A stretch of 10,880 nt of DNA from Lysobacter_K sp038248955 (GCA_038248955.1 JBBRWW010000095.1:1-10880); one strand, 5' to 3'; numbered from the stretch's first letter, positions 1 to 6,837 are shown. The notes: generated by a model from the letters alone, not told the origin. Numbers and translations are program-made.

Positions 1-949
1 CTGCGGGCCGGCGCAACTGGGCAAGCGCGCGGTGGCCGAGCGCCTGGCGCAAAGGCTGCTGTGCACCGACCGGCGCGCCAACGGTGAGCCTTGCGGAAGC
101 TGCCGTGGCTGCAGCCTCTACGCGGTGCGTGCGCAGACCGACCCCGTCGAGCGGCGGCCGGATGGTTCCCTCGCCCACCCGCACGGGCATTCCGGCCACC
201 CCGATCTGATGTTGCTCGGCTACGAGGTCAACCAAAAGGTCAAGCCCCCGAAGTCACGATCGGAGATCGTGATCGAGCAGGTGAGGACGCTTTCCGAATT
301 AATGCATCTGACACCTCGGATGGGCGGCGCGCAGATCGCGATCGTCGACCCGGCCGAGGCGATCAACCACGCCGCCGGCAACGCCCTGCTCAAGACGCTG
401 GAGGAACCCGTTGACGGCCGCTACCTGTGGCTCGTCAGCGCCCATCCCGCACGACTGTCGGCGACCATCCGCAGCCGCTGCCAGCGGCTCGAGTTCCGCC
501 TGCCGCCGCGCGCCGAGGCGCTCGCGTGGTTGCGTTCGCACCAGCATGCCGACGCCGCCGCGAGCGAGGCGCTCGATGCCGCGCGCGGCCATCCCGGGCT
601 GGCCCACCAGTGGCTGCGCGACGACGGCCTGAAGATCCGCCGTGAGGTCGCCAGCGACCTCGCCAAACTGTCACGCGGGGACGCCGGCGTGGTCGAGACC
701 GCGCAGCGCTGGGCGGGCGACGAGCACGCGGCGCTGCGGCTGCGCCACGCCGCCGACCTTGCCGTCGCCGACGCGGTGGGCTTGACCCACCCGGTCCGCA
801 CGCGCAGTCTCGCCACATGGTTCGATCAGGCCAACCGGACCCGCGATCTGCTGCGGACCACGGTGCGCGCCGATCTGGCAATCGTTGAATTGTTGATGGC
901 CTGGCGTGCCCTAGAAGGCAGGCAGGCGGCAGGAGAACGCAGGCGATGA
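1..949 (+). CDS. holB: DNA polymerase III subunit delta' (HolB), 5' end missing
   Basis: Delta' subunit of the clamp loader that places the beta sliding clamp on DNA. The reading frame is open from base 2, so the gene starts outside the window; by comparison with E. coli HolB (334 aa) about 25-30 residues are missing. About 315 residues are visible. Visible residues 2-8 (GPAQLGK) are a degenerate P-loop, followed by Arg where an ATP-binding loop has Ser/Thr; delta' is known not to bind ATP. Cysteines at visible residues 21, 31, 34 and 37 form the zinc module (CX9CX2CX2C). The AAA+ core follows (NALLKTLEEP), and the SRC arginine-finger motif is at bases 473-481. A His-rich segment (HPHGHSGH) sits between the zinc module and the core. 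The gene ends in an ATGA overlap with pilZ, implying translational coupling. In relatives tmk usually lies upstream. Identification is firm. Confidence 0.95.
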   Translation, partial: CGPAQLGKRAVAERLAQRLLCTDRRANGEPCGSCRGCSLYAVRAQTDPVERRPDGSLAHPHGHSGHPDLMLLGYEVNQKVKPPKSRSEIVIEQVRTLSELMHLTPRMGGAQIAIVDPAEAINHAAGNALLKTLEEPVDGRYLWLVSAHPARLSATIRSRCQRLEFRLPPRAEALAWLRSHQHADAAASEALDAARGHPGLAHQWLRDDGLKIRREVASDLAKLSRGDAGVVETAQRWAGDEHAALRLRHAADLAVADAVGLTHPVRTRSLATWFDQANRTRDLLRTTVRADLAIVELLMAWRALEGRQAAGERRR

Positions 950-1299
950 GTGCAAACGCAGCACGGCAGGGAATCCTGTCACTGGCGGTCAAGGACAAGG
1001 CGGCGCTGTACAACGCCTACATGCCGTTCTTCAAGAACGGCGGGATCTTCGTGCCGACGCCGAAGCGCTACTTCCTCGGCGACGAGGTATTCCTGTTGCT
1101 GACCCTGCCCGAGTCCAGCGAGCGCATGCCCGTCGCGGGCAAGGTCGCGTGGGTGACGCCCACCGGCTCGCAGGGCAATCGTCCGGCAGGCATCGGTGTG
1201 CAGTTCGGTGAGACCGCGGAGGGTGAGGCGGTCAAAAGCAAGATCGAGGCGCTGCTGGCGGGGACACTCAACGCGGAGCGCCCGACGCATACCATGTGA
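946..1299 (+). CDS. pilZ: PilZ-domain protein, type IV pilus assembly type, without c-di-GMP motifs
   Basis: A 117-residue single-domain PilZ protein. The start ATG overlaps the holB stop (ATGA), with an AGGAGA ribosome site at 931-936, nine bases upstream. The holB-pilZ pairing and the sequence (residues about 15-35, KDKAALYNAYMPFFKNGGIF, then a hydrophobic beta-barrel core with FLGDEVFLLLTL and GKVAWVTP) match the original PilZ family needed for type IV pilus formation. The classical c-di-GMP motifs RxxxR and (D/N)xSxxG are absent; the loop reads FKNGGIF instead. Family knowledge from Xanthomonas and Pseudomonas says such PilZ proteins do not bind c-di-GMP and act through PilB and FimX; neither partner is in this window. 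Transcription probably ends at the terminator 50 bases downstream. The function is inferred by family, not shown here. Confidence 0.92.
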   Translation: MSANAARQGILSLAVKDKAALYNAYMPFFKNGGIFVPTPKRYFLGDEVFLLLTLPESSERMPVAGKVAWVTPTGSQGNRPAGIGVQFGETAEGEAVKSKIEALLAGTLNAERPTHTM

Positions 1300-1351
1300 G
1301 GGTGCCGACAGGCAGCCCATCACGGCTCAGTACCAGAGGGGTCGAAGAAGA

Positions 1352-1382
1352 CCTCTCCCGGTCGCCGGGAGAGGTTTTTTTT
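1352..1382 (+). terminator. Intrinsic terminator after holB-pilZ
   Basis: A perfect 10-bp inverted repeat has its left arm at 1352-1361, a 3-base TCG loop and its right arm at 1365-1374, followed by eight T residues (1375-1382). It lies 52 bases after the pilZ stop and is a textbook rho-independent terminator for the + strand. The last T is also the final base of the stop codon of the convergent fad gene. Read on the - strand the same hairpin is followed by only a broken T/C-rich stretch (TCTTCTTC), so it may act weakly in both directions. Confidence 0.93.
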
Positions 1383-3451
1383 CAGGGGCGTAGTGCGGCG
1401 CTATCCCAGCCCTGGCGCGGGGCAAAACGCTCGCCGTAGCGGGCATGCAACTGCTGGAGACGGTCGAGCAGCGCGTCGGCGCCGGCTTGGCGTACGTACT
1501 GGATCGGGCCGCCACGGAATGGCGCGAAGCCCGTGCCGAAGATCACCCCGGCATCGAGCAGGTCGGCATCGGCGACGACCCCGTCATGCAGGCAGGCCAC
1601 GGCCTCGTTCAGCAGCGGCAGGATCAGCCGATCCTCGAGATCCGCCGGTACCTGGTAGTCCTTCGGTAGTTCCGGTTTGACGGCCTTGCCGTCCTCCCAC
1701 TTGTACAGGCCCTGGCCGTCCTTCTTGCCGCGCTTGCCCGGCTCGGCCTGGCTGGCGAGCGCGCCGGGCACGGTCAAGCCGAGGAAGGGCGCGAGTTCGG
1801 CACCCACGCCGGCGGCGACGTCGAGGCCCACCGTGTCGACCAGTTCGATCGGCCCCATCGGCATCCCGAACCGCACCGCGACCTTGTCGATCGCCGCGCC
1901 CGGAATGCCTTCGGAATAGGCGGTCACGGCCTCGAGCAGGTAGGGGAACAGCACCCGGTTGACGAGGAACCCCGGCGTTCCGGCGACGGGCACGGGGAGC
2001 TTGTCGATCGCCTTGCAGAATGCCGCGAGGCGCTGCTGGGTCTCCGGCGCCATCGCATCGTGATGGACGATCTCCACCAGCGGCATCAGCGCCACCGGGT
2101 TGAAATAATGCAGGCCGGCGAATTGCGCCGGGCGCTGGATGTGCCCGCGCAATTCGGTCAACGGAATCGACGACGTATTGGTGGTCAACAGAGCGTTGGG
2201 CTTCATCCGCGGCTCGACCTGCGCGTACAGCGCGCGCTTGGCCTCGGGCTGCTCGATGATCGCCTCGATCACCAGGTCGGCGGTGGCCGCTCCGTCGCCG
2301 CCGAGGTCACCTTTCAGCCGCGCGCTCACCGCCGGTCGCTTGGCGTCGTCCCGGACCTTCTTCGCGAACAACGCCTGCGCGCGGCCCAGTGCGCCGTCGA
2401 TGAATCGTTGCTCGCGATCGGCCAGCGTCACCTCGAAACCCTTGTATGCCGACCATGCCGCGATGTCGCCGCCCATCACGCCGGCGCCCACCACGTGGAC
2501 GTGGGTGATGCCATGATCCCCGCCGCCCTGTGCCTTCAGGCGCTCCTGCAGGAAGAACACCCGGATCAGGTTGCGCGCGGTCGGGGTCGAGGCGAGCTTG
2601 ACCACCGACTTGCGCTCCGCCGCCAACCGCGCCTGGATGCCGCCGCCGGTGCGCGCCCAGGTGTTGATGAGCGCATAGGGGGCGGGGTAATGCTCCTTGC
2701 GGGCCTTGCGCGCGACCTGCTTGGTCAGCATCGGTGCGAGCAGCTTTCGCGCCGGGAGGGTAGTGGTCGCCCAGCCCATGAGCCGTTGCTTGAACGGCCG
2801 CTGCGTACCCCTCAGCGCCAGCGTGGCGGCTGCATCGACCAGCAATGCCGGTTCCGCGACCTTGTCGACCAGGCCGATCGACCGCGCGGCCGGGCCCGAC
2901 AGGGCGCGACCGGTCAGCATCATGTCGAATGCGGCAGGCGCGCCGACCAGCGGCGGCAACCGGACGCTGCCGCCCCAGCCCGGGTAGATCCCCAGCTTCA
3001 CCTCCGGCAGGCCGATGCGCGTCGACGGATCGCTGCTGGCGACGCGGTAGCGGCAGGCGAGGGCGAGTTCGGTGCCGCCACCCATGCAGAACCCGTGGAT
3101 CGCGGCGACGGTGGGGATGGGCAGTTCCGCCAGTCGCTGGAACACCTGCTGGCCGCGTCGGATGGCACCATCCACCATGCCTTTTTCGTCGAACGCCTGG
3201 AATTCCTTGATGTCGGCGCCGGCGATGAAACCGCTCGGCTTGGCCGAGCGGATCACCAGGCCCTTGGGAGGGTCGACCGCGATCCGCTCCAACAGGGCGT
3301 CGAGTTCGATCAGGACCTCCTGGGCAAGGGTGTTGACCGGTGTGCCGGCGCGGTCGAGGGACAACACCAGCACGCCGTCGTCGCGCAAATTCATCTGCCA
3401 GTGCTGGACGCGAAGGCCGTCGAACGCGGAAACACCAAGGTGGCCTGCCAT
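1382..3451 (-). CDS. FadB/FadJ-type enoyl-CoA hydratase / 3-hydroxyacyl-CoA dehydrogenase
   Basis: Bifunctional beta-oxidation alpha subunit. It hydrates 2-enoyl-CoA and then oxidises L-3-hydroxyacyl-CoA with NAD+. With the ATG at 3449-3451 it has 689 residues. The N-terminal crotonase domain carries the oxyanion-hole segments GFIAGADI (residues about 74-81) and GFCMGGGTE, with both catalytic glutamates: E128 and E150 (GLPEVKLGI). The dehydrogenase domain has the NAD loop GAGVMG at 322-327, His448 in GLHYFNP, and E460. An upstream in-frame ATG at 3491-3493 would give 703 residues. I prefer 3451 because GGATGG lies eight bases upstream (3460-3465), a likely -10 box covers the upstream ATG, and the family normally starts near this point. 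No thiolase partner (FadA/FadI) is adjacent, so it is transcribed alone, convergent to pilZ and divergent from rpoE. FadB versus FadJ cannot be settled by eye. Confidence 0.93.
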   Translation of the reverse strand: MAGHLGVSAFDGLRVQHWQMNLRDDGVLVLSLDRAGTPVNTLAQEVLIELDALLERIAVDPPKGLVIRSAKPSGFIAGADIKEFQAFDEKGMVDGAIRRGQQVFQRLAELPIPTVAAIHGFCMGGGTELALACRYRVASSDPSTRIGLPEVKLGIYPGWGGSVRLPPLVGAPAAFDMMLTGRALSGPAARSIGLVDKVAEPALLVDAAATLALRGTQRPFKQRLMGWATTTLPARKLLAPMLTKQVARKARKEHYPAPYALINTWARTGGGIQARLAAERKSVVKLASTPTARNLIRVFFLQERLKAQGGGDHGITHVHVVGAGVMGGDIAAWSAYKGFEVTLADREQRFIDGALGRAQALFAKKVRDDAKRPAVSARLKGDLGGDGAATADLVIEAIIEQPEAKRALYAQVEPRMKPNALLTTNTSSIPLTELRGHIQRPAQFAGLHYFNPVALMPLVEIVHHDAMAPETQQRLAAFCKAIDKLPVPVAGTPGFLVNRVLFPYLLEAVTAYSEGIPGAAIDKVAVRFGMPMGPIELVDTVGLDVAAGVGAELAPFLGLTVPGALASQAEPGKRGKKDGQGLYKWEDGKAVKPELPKDYQVPADLEDRLILPLLNEAVACLHDGVVADADLLDAGVIFGTGFAPFRGGPIQYVRQAGADALLDRLQQLHARYGERFAPRQGWDSAALRP

Positions 3452-3488
3452 GTGCGGCACCATCCGTTCAGGTATGGAGTAAGCGGCT

Positions 3489-3518
3489 ATCATCCCGATG
3501 TTGTCCGGCCGGCGTCAA
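3489..3518 (-). promoter_or_regulatory. Candidate housekeeping promoter for the fad gene
   Basis: On the - strand, TTGACG (3513-3518) is followed after 18 bases by GATGAT (3489-3494). These match 5 of 6 and 4 of 6 bases of the sigma-70 consensus. Transcription would begin near 3482, inside the longest possible reading frame. If real, this rules out the ATG at 3491-3493 and leaves a start at 3461-3463 or 3449-3451. Inferred from consensus only. Confidence 0.4.
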
Positions 3519-3564
3519 ATCGCCCGCAGATGGATCGGTCGCCTCCCCCCTTAACCGGAGCGCT

Positions 3565-3584
3565 TGCGACGAGCTGCGACGATC
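3565..3584. repeat. Two 10-bp direct repeats upstream of the rpoE promoter
   Basis: TGCGACGAGC (3565-3574) is followed directly by TGCGACGATC (3575-3584): two copies identical in nine of ten positions and spaced one helical turn apart. They lie in the fad-rpoE divergent gap, about 20-40 bases upstream of the sigma-E-type -35 box. They could form a binding site for a regulator of either gene, or be chance in GC-rich DNA. Confidence 0.35.
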
Positions 3585-3601
3585 CCCAAGTCTTGCCCGA
3601 T

Positions 3602-3629
3602 TGAACTTTCCCCCGACGGGGTTGTCCCA
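3602..3629 (+). promoter_or_regulatory. Sigma-E-type promoter upstream of rpoE (probable autoregulation)
   Basis: TGAACT (3602-3607), 16 bases, then GTCCCA (3624-3629). This fits the sigma-E promoter pattern I recall for Xanthomonas (GGAACT, 15-17 bases, GTCNNA) with one mismatch in the -35 box and none in the -10. It also resembles the E. coli GAACTT/TCTGA type. Transcription would start near 3636 and leave a leader of about 35 bases before the rpoE ATG. The spacer contains a small inverted repeat, CCCC-GAC-GGGG (3611-3621). RpoE-family factors commonly activate their own operon, so this would be a positive feedback promoter for rpoE-rseA and perhaps mucD. Confidence 0.7.
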
Positions 3630-3670
3630 TTGTTCGGCTATTGCCGGGCTGACAGGAGTGCCAGCGAGGC

Positions 3671-4294
3671 ATGGCCGAAAAAATTTCGTCGCAAGAACTG
3701 GAATTGGACCAGGAGCTGGTCAGGCGTGTCCAGCGTGGCGACAGCACCGCGTTCGATGCCTTGGTACGCAAGTACCAGCACCGGATCATCGGGCTGATCG
3801 GACGCTACATTCCAGACTGGAGCGAATGCCAGGACGTCGCCCAGGAAACCTTCCTGCGTGCCTACCGCGCGCTGGCGAATTTTCGGGGCGATGCGCAGTT
3901 CTATACGTGGTTGCACCGGATTGCCGTGAACACAGCCAAGAACCATCTTGTAGCGCAGAACCGCAGGCCGCCCGCCGACGACATCGAAGCTGGCGACGCC
4001 GAGCAGTTCGACACCGGCATCCGGCTGCGCAACAACGACACGCCCGAGCACGAGTTGCTGCGCCAGGAGATCGAACAGACGGTGATGCGCGTGGTCGACG
4101 GACTCCCGGAGGAGTTGCGTTCGGCGATCAGTCTGCGCGAAGCCGACGGGCTCAGCTACGAAGAGATCGCCGTTCGGATGGATTGCCCGATCGGCACCGT
4201 GCGTTCGCGCATTTTCCGAGCCCGCGAGGCGATCGATGCCGAGCTGGAACCCCTGTTGGACAATGACAACACCCGGGAGCGAGTCCGCAAATGA
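3671..4294 (+). CDS. rpoE: RNA polymerase sigma factor RpoE (AlgU/ECF02 group)
   Basis: Extracytoplasmic-function sigma factor for the envelope stress response, 207 residues (E. coli RpoE has 191, AlgU 193); the extra length is mostly a charged C-terminal tail after residue 196. Region 2 spans roughly residues 23-95, with the conserved DVAQETFLRAYRAL (55-68) and FYTWLHRIAVNTAKNHL (77-93). Region 4, about 135-188, carries LPEELRSAISLREADGLSY and the helix-turn-helix end GTVRSRIFRAREAI. AGGAG at 3654-3658 lies 12 bases before the ATG. The stop overlaps the rseA start (ATGA), so sigma factor and anti-sigma factor are likely made in coupled amounts. The immediately following rseA gene and mucD make the assignment to the RpoE/AlgU group secure. 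A sigma-E-type promoter precedes it. Confidence 0.97.
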   Translation: MAEKISSQELELDQELVRRVQRGDSTAFDALVRKYQHRIIGLIGRYIPDWSECQDVAQETFLRAYRALANFRGDAQFYTWLHRIAVNTAKNHLVAQNRRPPADDIEAGDAEQFDTGIRLRNNDTPEHELLRQEIEQTVMRVVDGLPEELRSAISLREADGLSYEEIAVRMDCPIGTVRSRIFRAREAIDAELEPLLDNDNTRERVRK

Positions 4295-5193
4295 TCACGA
4301 ACGACCGTCAGGTCCTGGACGATTCTGGCCACGGGATGGAAACCTTGAGCGCGCTGTTCGACGGCGAATTGCATGGCGATGCCGCGCGTTTCGCGATGAA
4401 GCGCCTCGGCCACGACCCGCAATGGCAGCGGGCATTCGGCAACTGGCAGTTGCTCGGCGATGCGTTGCGCGGACAGGCCGGCCGCGTTGCGCCACGCGAC
4501 TTTGCCGCGCGGGTGGCGACAGCGGTGGCATCCGAGCCCGGACTTGACGCTGCGCAGGCCCCCGCCAACGTGTCCTCGACCACGGCTCCGGCAACCGCGG
4601 TGACCAGGCGGAAATGGATCGGCGGCGCCGCGCTGGCCGCCTCGGTCGCGATGGTGGCGATGTTCATCGCACGTCCGTTCTCCCAGGATCCCGGCCTGCC
4701 GGTCTCGGTGGAGCCCGCACCGGCGGGGCTGGTAGTCAATCCGGCACGCGTGCCGCCGCAGGGACCCGACGCGGCCACGCCGGCGGTGCCTGATGGCGCG
4801 CTCCCACTAGGGGCCTCTGCGGTGGCGGTCGTCCAGGCGCCGCGCCGTGCCGGCGAGCGCCGTTCGCGTGGCCAGAGCCAGCGCGTCGCCCTGCATGCGT
4901 CGCGGCGGCAGATGGCGACGCCGGCCATCGCCAGTTCGGGTGCCGCAACCACGATGGCGATCGTCGATCCATTGCCGCACGCAGGCATCAATCCCTTCCG
5001 TGCACCCCATGTCGAGGCGGTTTCGCGACCGTGGCCGCGCGCGGTGCTGTCCGGTTCGGGCGGCGGGGGTGCGTTCACCGCCAGTTTCGTTACCAGCGCA
5101 TCGGGCTCGCCATCGTTCTATCCCTTTGAGCCGCGCTTGCCCGCCGCCACTGACGCATCGATCGCACCGAAGCACGATATGGACGAACGGTAA
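4291..5193 (+). CDS. rseA: Sigma-E anti-sigma factor RseA (MucA-like)
   Basis: Inner-membrane anti-sigma factor that holds RpoE inactive until cleaved during envelope stress; 300 residues, against 216 for E. coli RseA. The cytoplasmic RseA_N-type domain spans about residues 16-62 (METLSALFDGELHGDAARFA, then a WQRAFGNWQLLGDALRG helix). An Ala/Thr-rich linker follows, then one transmembrane helix at about 109-127 (WIGGAALAASVAMVAMFIA). The remaining 170 or so residues are predicted periplasmic, rich in Ala, Pro, Arg and Gly and of low complexity, with a Gly-rich run and an FYPFEPRLP segment near the C-terminus. The chosen ATG overlaps the rpoE stop; an internal ATG at 4336 would also keep the whole domain. 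No rseB/mucB follows. The N-terminal domain and position next to rpoE make the role clear; how the periplasmic part senses stress is unknown from sequence. Confidence 0.93.
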   Translation: MITNDRQVLDDSGHGMETLSALFDGELHGDAARFAMKRLGHDPQWQRAFGNWQLLGDALRGQAGRVAPRDFAARVATAVASEPGLDAAQAPANVSSTTAPATAVTRRKWIGGAALAASVAMVAMFIARPFSQDPGLPVSVEPAPAGLVVNPARVPPQGPDAATPAVPDGALPLGASAVAVVQAPRRAGERRSRGQSQRVALHASRRQMATPAIASSGAATTMAIVDPLPHAGINPFRAPHVEAVSRPWPRAVLSGSGGGGAFTASFVTSASGSPSFYPFEPRLPAATDASIAPKHDMDER

Positions 5194-5227
5194 TGTTGAT
5201 CCGGGTGTTTCCGTAGTGACCGGCAGC

Positions 5228-5272
5228 CATTTTCAAGCGCTTCATTTTCAGCCACTTCGTTCTCAATCACGA
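5228..5272 (+). repeat. Three degenerate 15-bp tandem units in the rseA-mucD gap
   Basis: CATTTTCAAGCGCTT (5228-5242), CATTTTCAGCCACTT (5243-5257) and a more diverged CGTTCTCAATCACGA (5258-5272) lie head to tail in the leader region of mucD. The first two share 11 of 15 bases, including the first eight. The tract is AT-richer than its surroundings. No promoter or terminator is obvious within it; its role, if any, is unknown. Confidence 0.5.
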
Positions 5273-5307
5273 CCACTCACTTCCCGACGACCCTGGAGGC
5301 CGATTCC

Positions 5308-6837
5308 ATGAACCGACCACTTCGTGCCTTGGCCTTGTGCGGCATGATCGCCGTCGCATTGCCGGTAGCCTGCACCGCACAGCCGCCCAGCGTCTCGGCG
5401 CTTCCGGTTCCGGCCACAGCGCCCCCCGCAGTGTCGATGGTGTCGGGACTGCCCGATTTCACCACCCTGGTGCAGCAGGTCGGCCCGGCAGTGGTGAACG
5501 TTCGGGCCGAGATGGCGCCGCGCCGCGCCGCGCGTGGCCAGGTGCCCGACGACCCGCAGATCCCGGAATTCTTCCGCAGGTTCTTCGGTGAGGAATCCCC
5601 GCTTCCGGGCGGCCCGAGTGGCCCCCAGGATCCCGGCATGCCGCAGGGGCCAGGCGGCACTTCGTTGGGGAGCGGTTTCCTGATCTCCGACGATGGCTAC
5701 GTGCTGACCAACCATCACGTGGTCGACGGGGCCGACAAGATCACGGTGAAATTATCCGACCGTCGGGAGTTCAAGGCGACCTTGGTTGGCAGCGACCAGC
5801 AATCCGATGTCGCCCTGTTGCGGATCGAAGGCAAGGCACTGCCGGCGCTGCGCATCGGCAATTCCAACCTGCTCAAGCCGGGCCAGTGGGTGGTGGCGAT
5901 CGGTTCGCCGTTTGGCCTGGACCACTCGGTCACGGCGGGCATCGTCAGCGCCGTCGGCCGCAGCAATCCCTATGCCGACCAGCGCTACGTGCCTTTCATC
6001 CAGACCGACGTCGCGATCAATCGCGGCAATTCCGGCGGGCCGCTGCTCAACACCAAGGGCGAGGTGGTCGGCATCAATTCGCAGATCTTCTCCAACTCGG
6101 GCGGCTACATGGGCGTGAGTTTCGCGATACCGATCGACGTCGCCATGAACGCCGTGGAGCAACTGCGCGCGACCGGCAAGGTCAGTCGTGGGCAATTGGG
6201 CGTGGCTGTGCAGGAAGTCAATGCCGAAAATGCCCGCGCGCTGGGGTTGCCTGATGCCGACGGCGCGCTGGTGTCCGACGTCAGCGCGCGCAGTGCGGCC
6301 GACAAGGCCGGCATCGAGCGCCTGGACGTGATCCGCGCCATCAACGGCAAGCCGGTGATCGCATCCAGCGATCTGCCGCCCCTGATCGGAGCGATGGTCC
6401 CGGGTTCGCGGGCAAAGGTGACGGTGTTCCGCAATGGCAAGCTGGTCGACGTAGCGGTAGTGCTCGGCGAGCTCGAAGACGGGTTGGCCGGCGCCGCCAA
6501 TCCTTCGCCCGGTCCCGGCCCGTCGACAGCCCAGCCCGAGCGGACCAATGCGCTCGGCCTGGCGTCGCGCGACATCACCGCCAGCGAGCGCCAGCGCCTC
6601 GGGCTGAAGGCGGACGAGGGCGTGCTGCTGACCCAGGTGATCGGTACGGCGGCGCGGGATGCCGGGCTGCAACCCGGCGACGTCATCCTCTCGGTCGGAC
6701 GCGCGTCGGTCGGAACCGCGTCGGCGTTGACTCGCCAACTGGCTGCGGTCAGGCCGGGACAGACCGTGATGCTGTTGGTTCGGCGCGGGCCGGGCACCCA
6801 GTTCATCGCGATCACGGCCGACGCCGCGACCGGGTGA
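5308..6837 (+). CDS. mucD: Periplasmic serine protease MucD (DegP/HtrA family, two PDZ domains)
   Basis: DegQ/DegP-type HtrA protease that removes misfolded envelope proteins, 509 residues. An N-terminal export signal covers about residues 1-24. The trypsin-like domain, about 50-285, has the catalytic triad His137 (TNHHVV), Asp167 (SDVALL) and Ser242 (GNSGGP). A Pro/Gly-rich loop at 97-118 resembles the long LA loop of DegP. Two PDZ domains follow at about 290-388 and 415-500, joined by a Pro-rich linker (about 397-410). The hydrophobic signal ends in LPVACTAQ: the cysteine raises the possibility of a lipoprotein, but Pro at the -3 position is a poor lipobox, so cleavage after CTA is also possible. 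TGGAGG at 5294-5299 supports the start. It lies 114 bases after rseA, where Pseudomonas has mucB-mucC in between. In Pseudomonas, MucD dampens the AlgU response; the same role is inferred here. Confidence 0.96.
   Translation: MNRPLRALALCGMIAVALPVACTAQPPSVSALPVPATAPPAVSMVSGLPDFTTLVQQVGPAVVNVRAEMAPRRAARGQVPDDPQIPEFFRRFFGEESPLPGGPSGPQDPGMPQGPGGTSLGSGFLISDDGYVLTNHHVVDGADKITVKLSDRREFKATLVGSDQQSDVALLRIEGKALPALRIGNSNLLKPGQWVVAIGSPFGLDHSVTAGIVSAVGRSNPYADQRYVPFIQTDVAINRGNSGGPLLNTKGEVVGINSQIFSNSGGYMGVSFAIPIDVAMNAVEQLRATGKVSRGQLGVAVQEVNAENARALGLPDADGALVSDVSARSAADKAGIERLDVIRAINGKPVIASSDLPPLIGAMVPGSRAKVTVFRNGKLVDVAVVLGELEDGLAGAANPSPGPGPSTAQPERTNALGLASRDITASERQRLGLKADEGVLLTQVIGTAARDAGLQPGDVILSVGRASVGTASALTRQLAAVRPGQTVMLLVRRGPGTQFIAITADAATG

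Noticed and set aside
915..934. Short AGGC/GGCA tandem run at the end of holB, as a possible phase-variation tract
   Set aside because: Only about three imperfect units inside a GC-rich coding end just before the pilZ ribosome site; too short and irregular to claim slippage.
2060..3604. A 514-codon open frame on the + strand, opposite the fad gene
   Set aside because: It lies almost wholly antisense to a protein with intact catalytic motifs, its translation is Arg/Gly/Asp-rich without any recognisable domain, and long antisense frames are expected in GC-rich codon-biased genes.
5752..6738. A 328-codon - strand frame opposite mucD
   Set aside because: It is antisense to the protease and PDZ domains with the same shadow composition; no ribosome site or domain.
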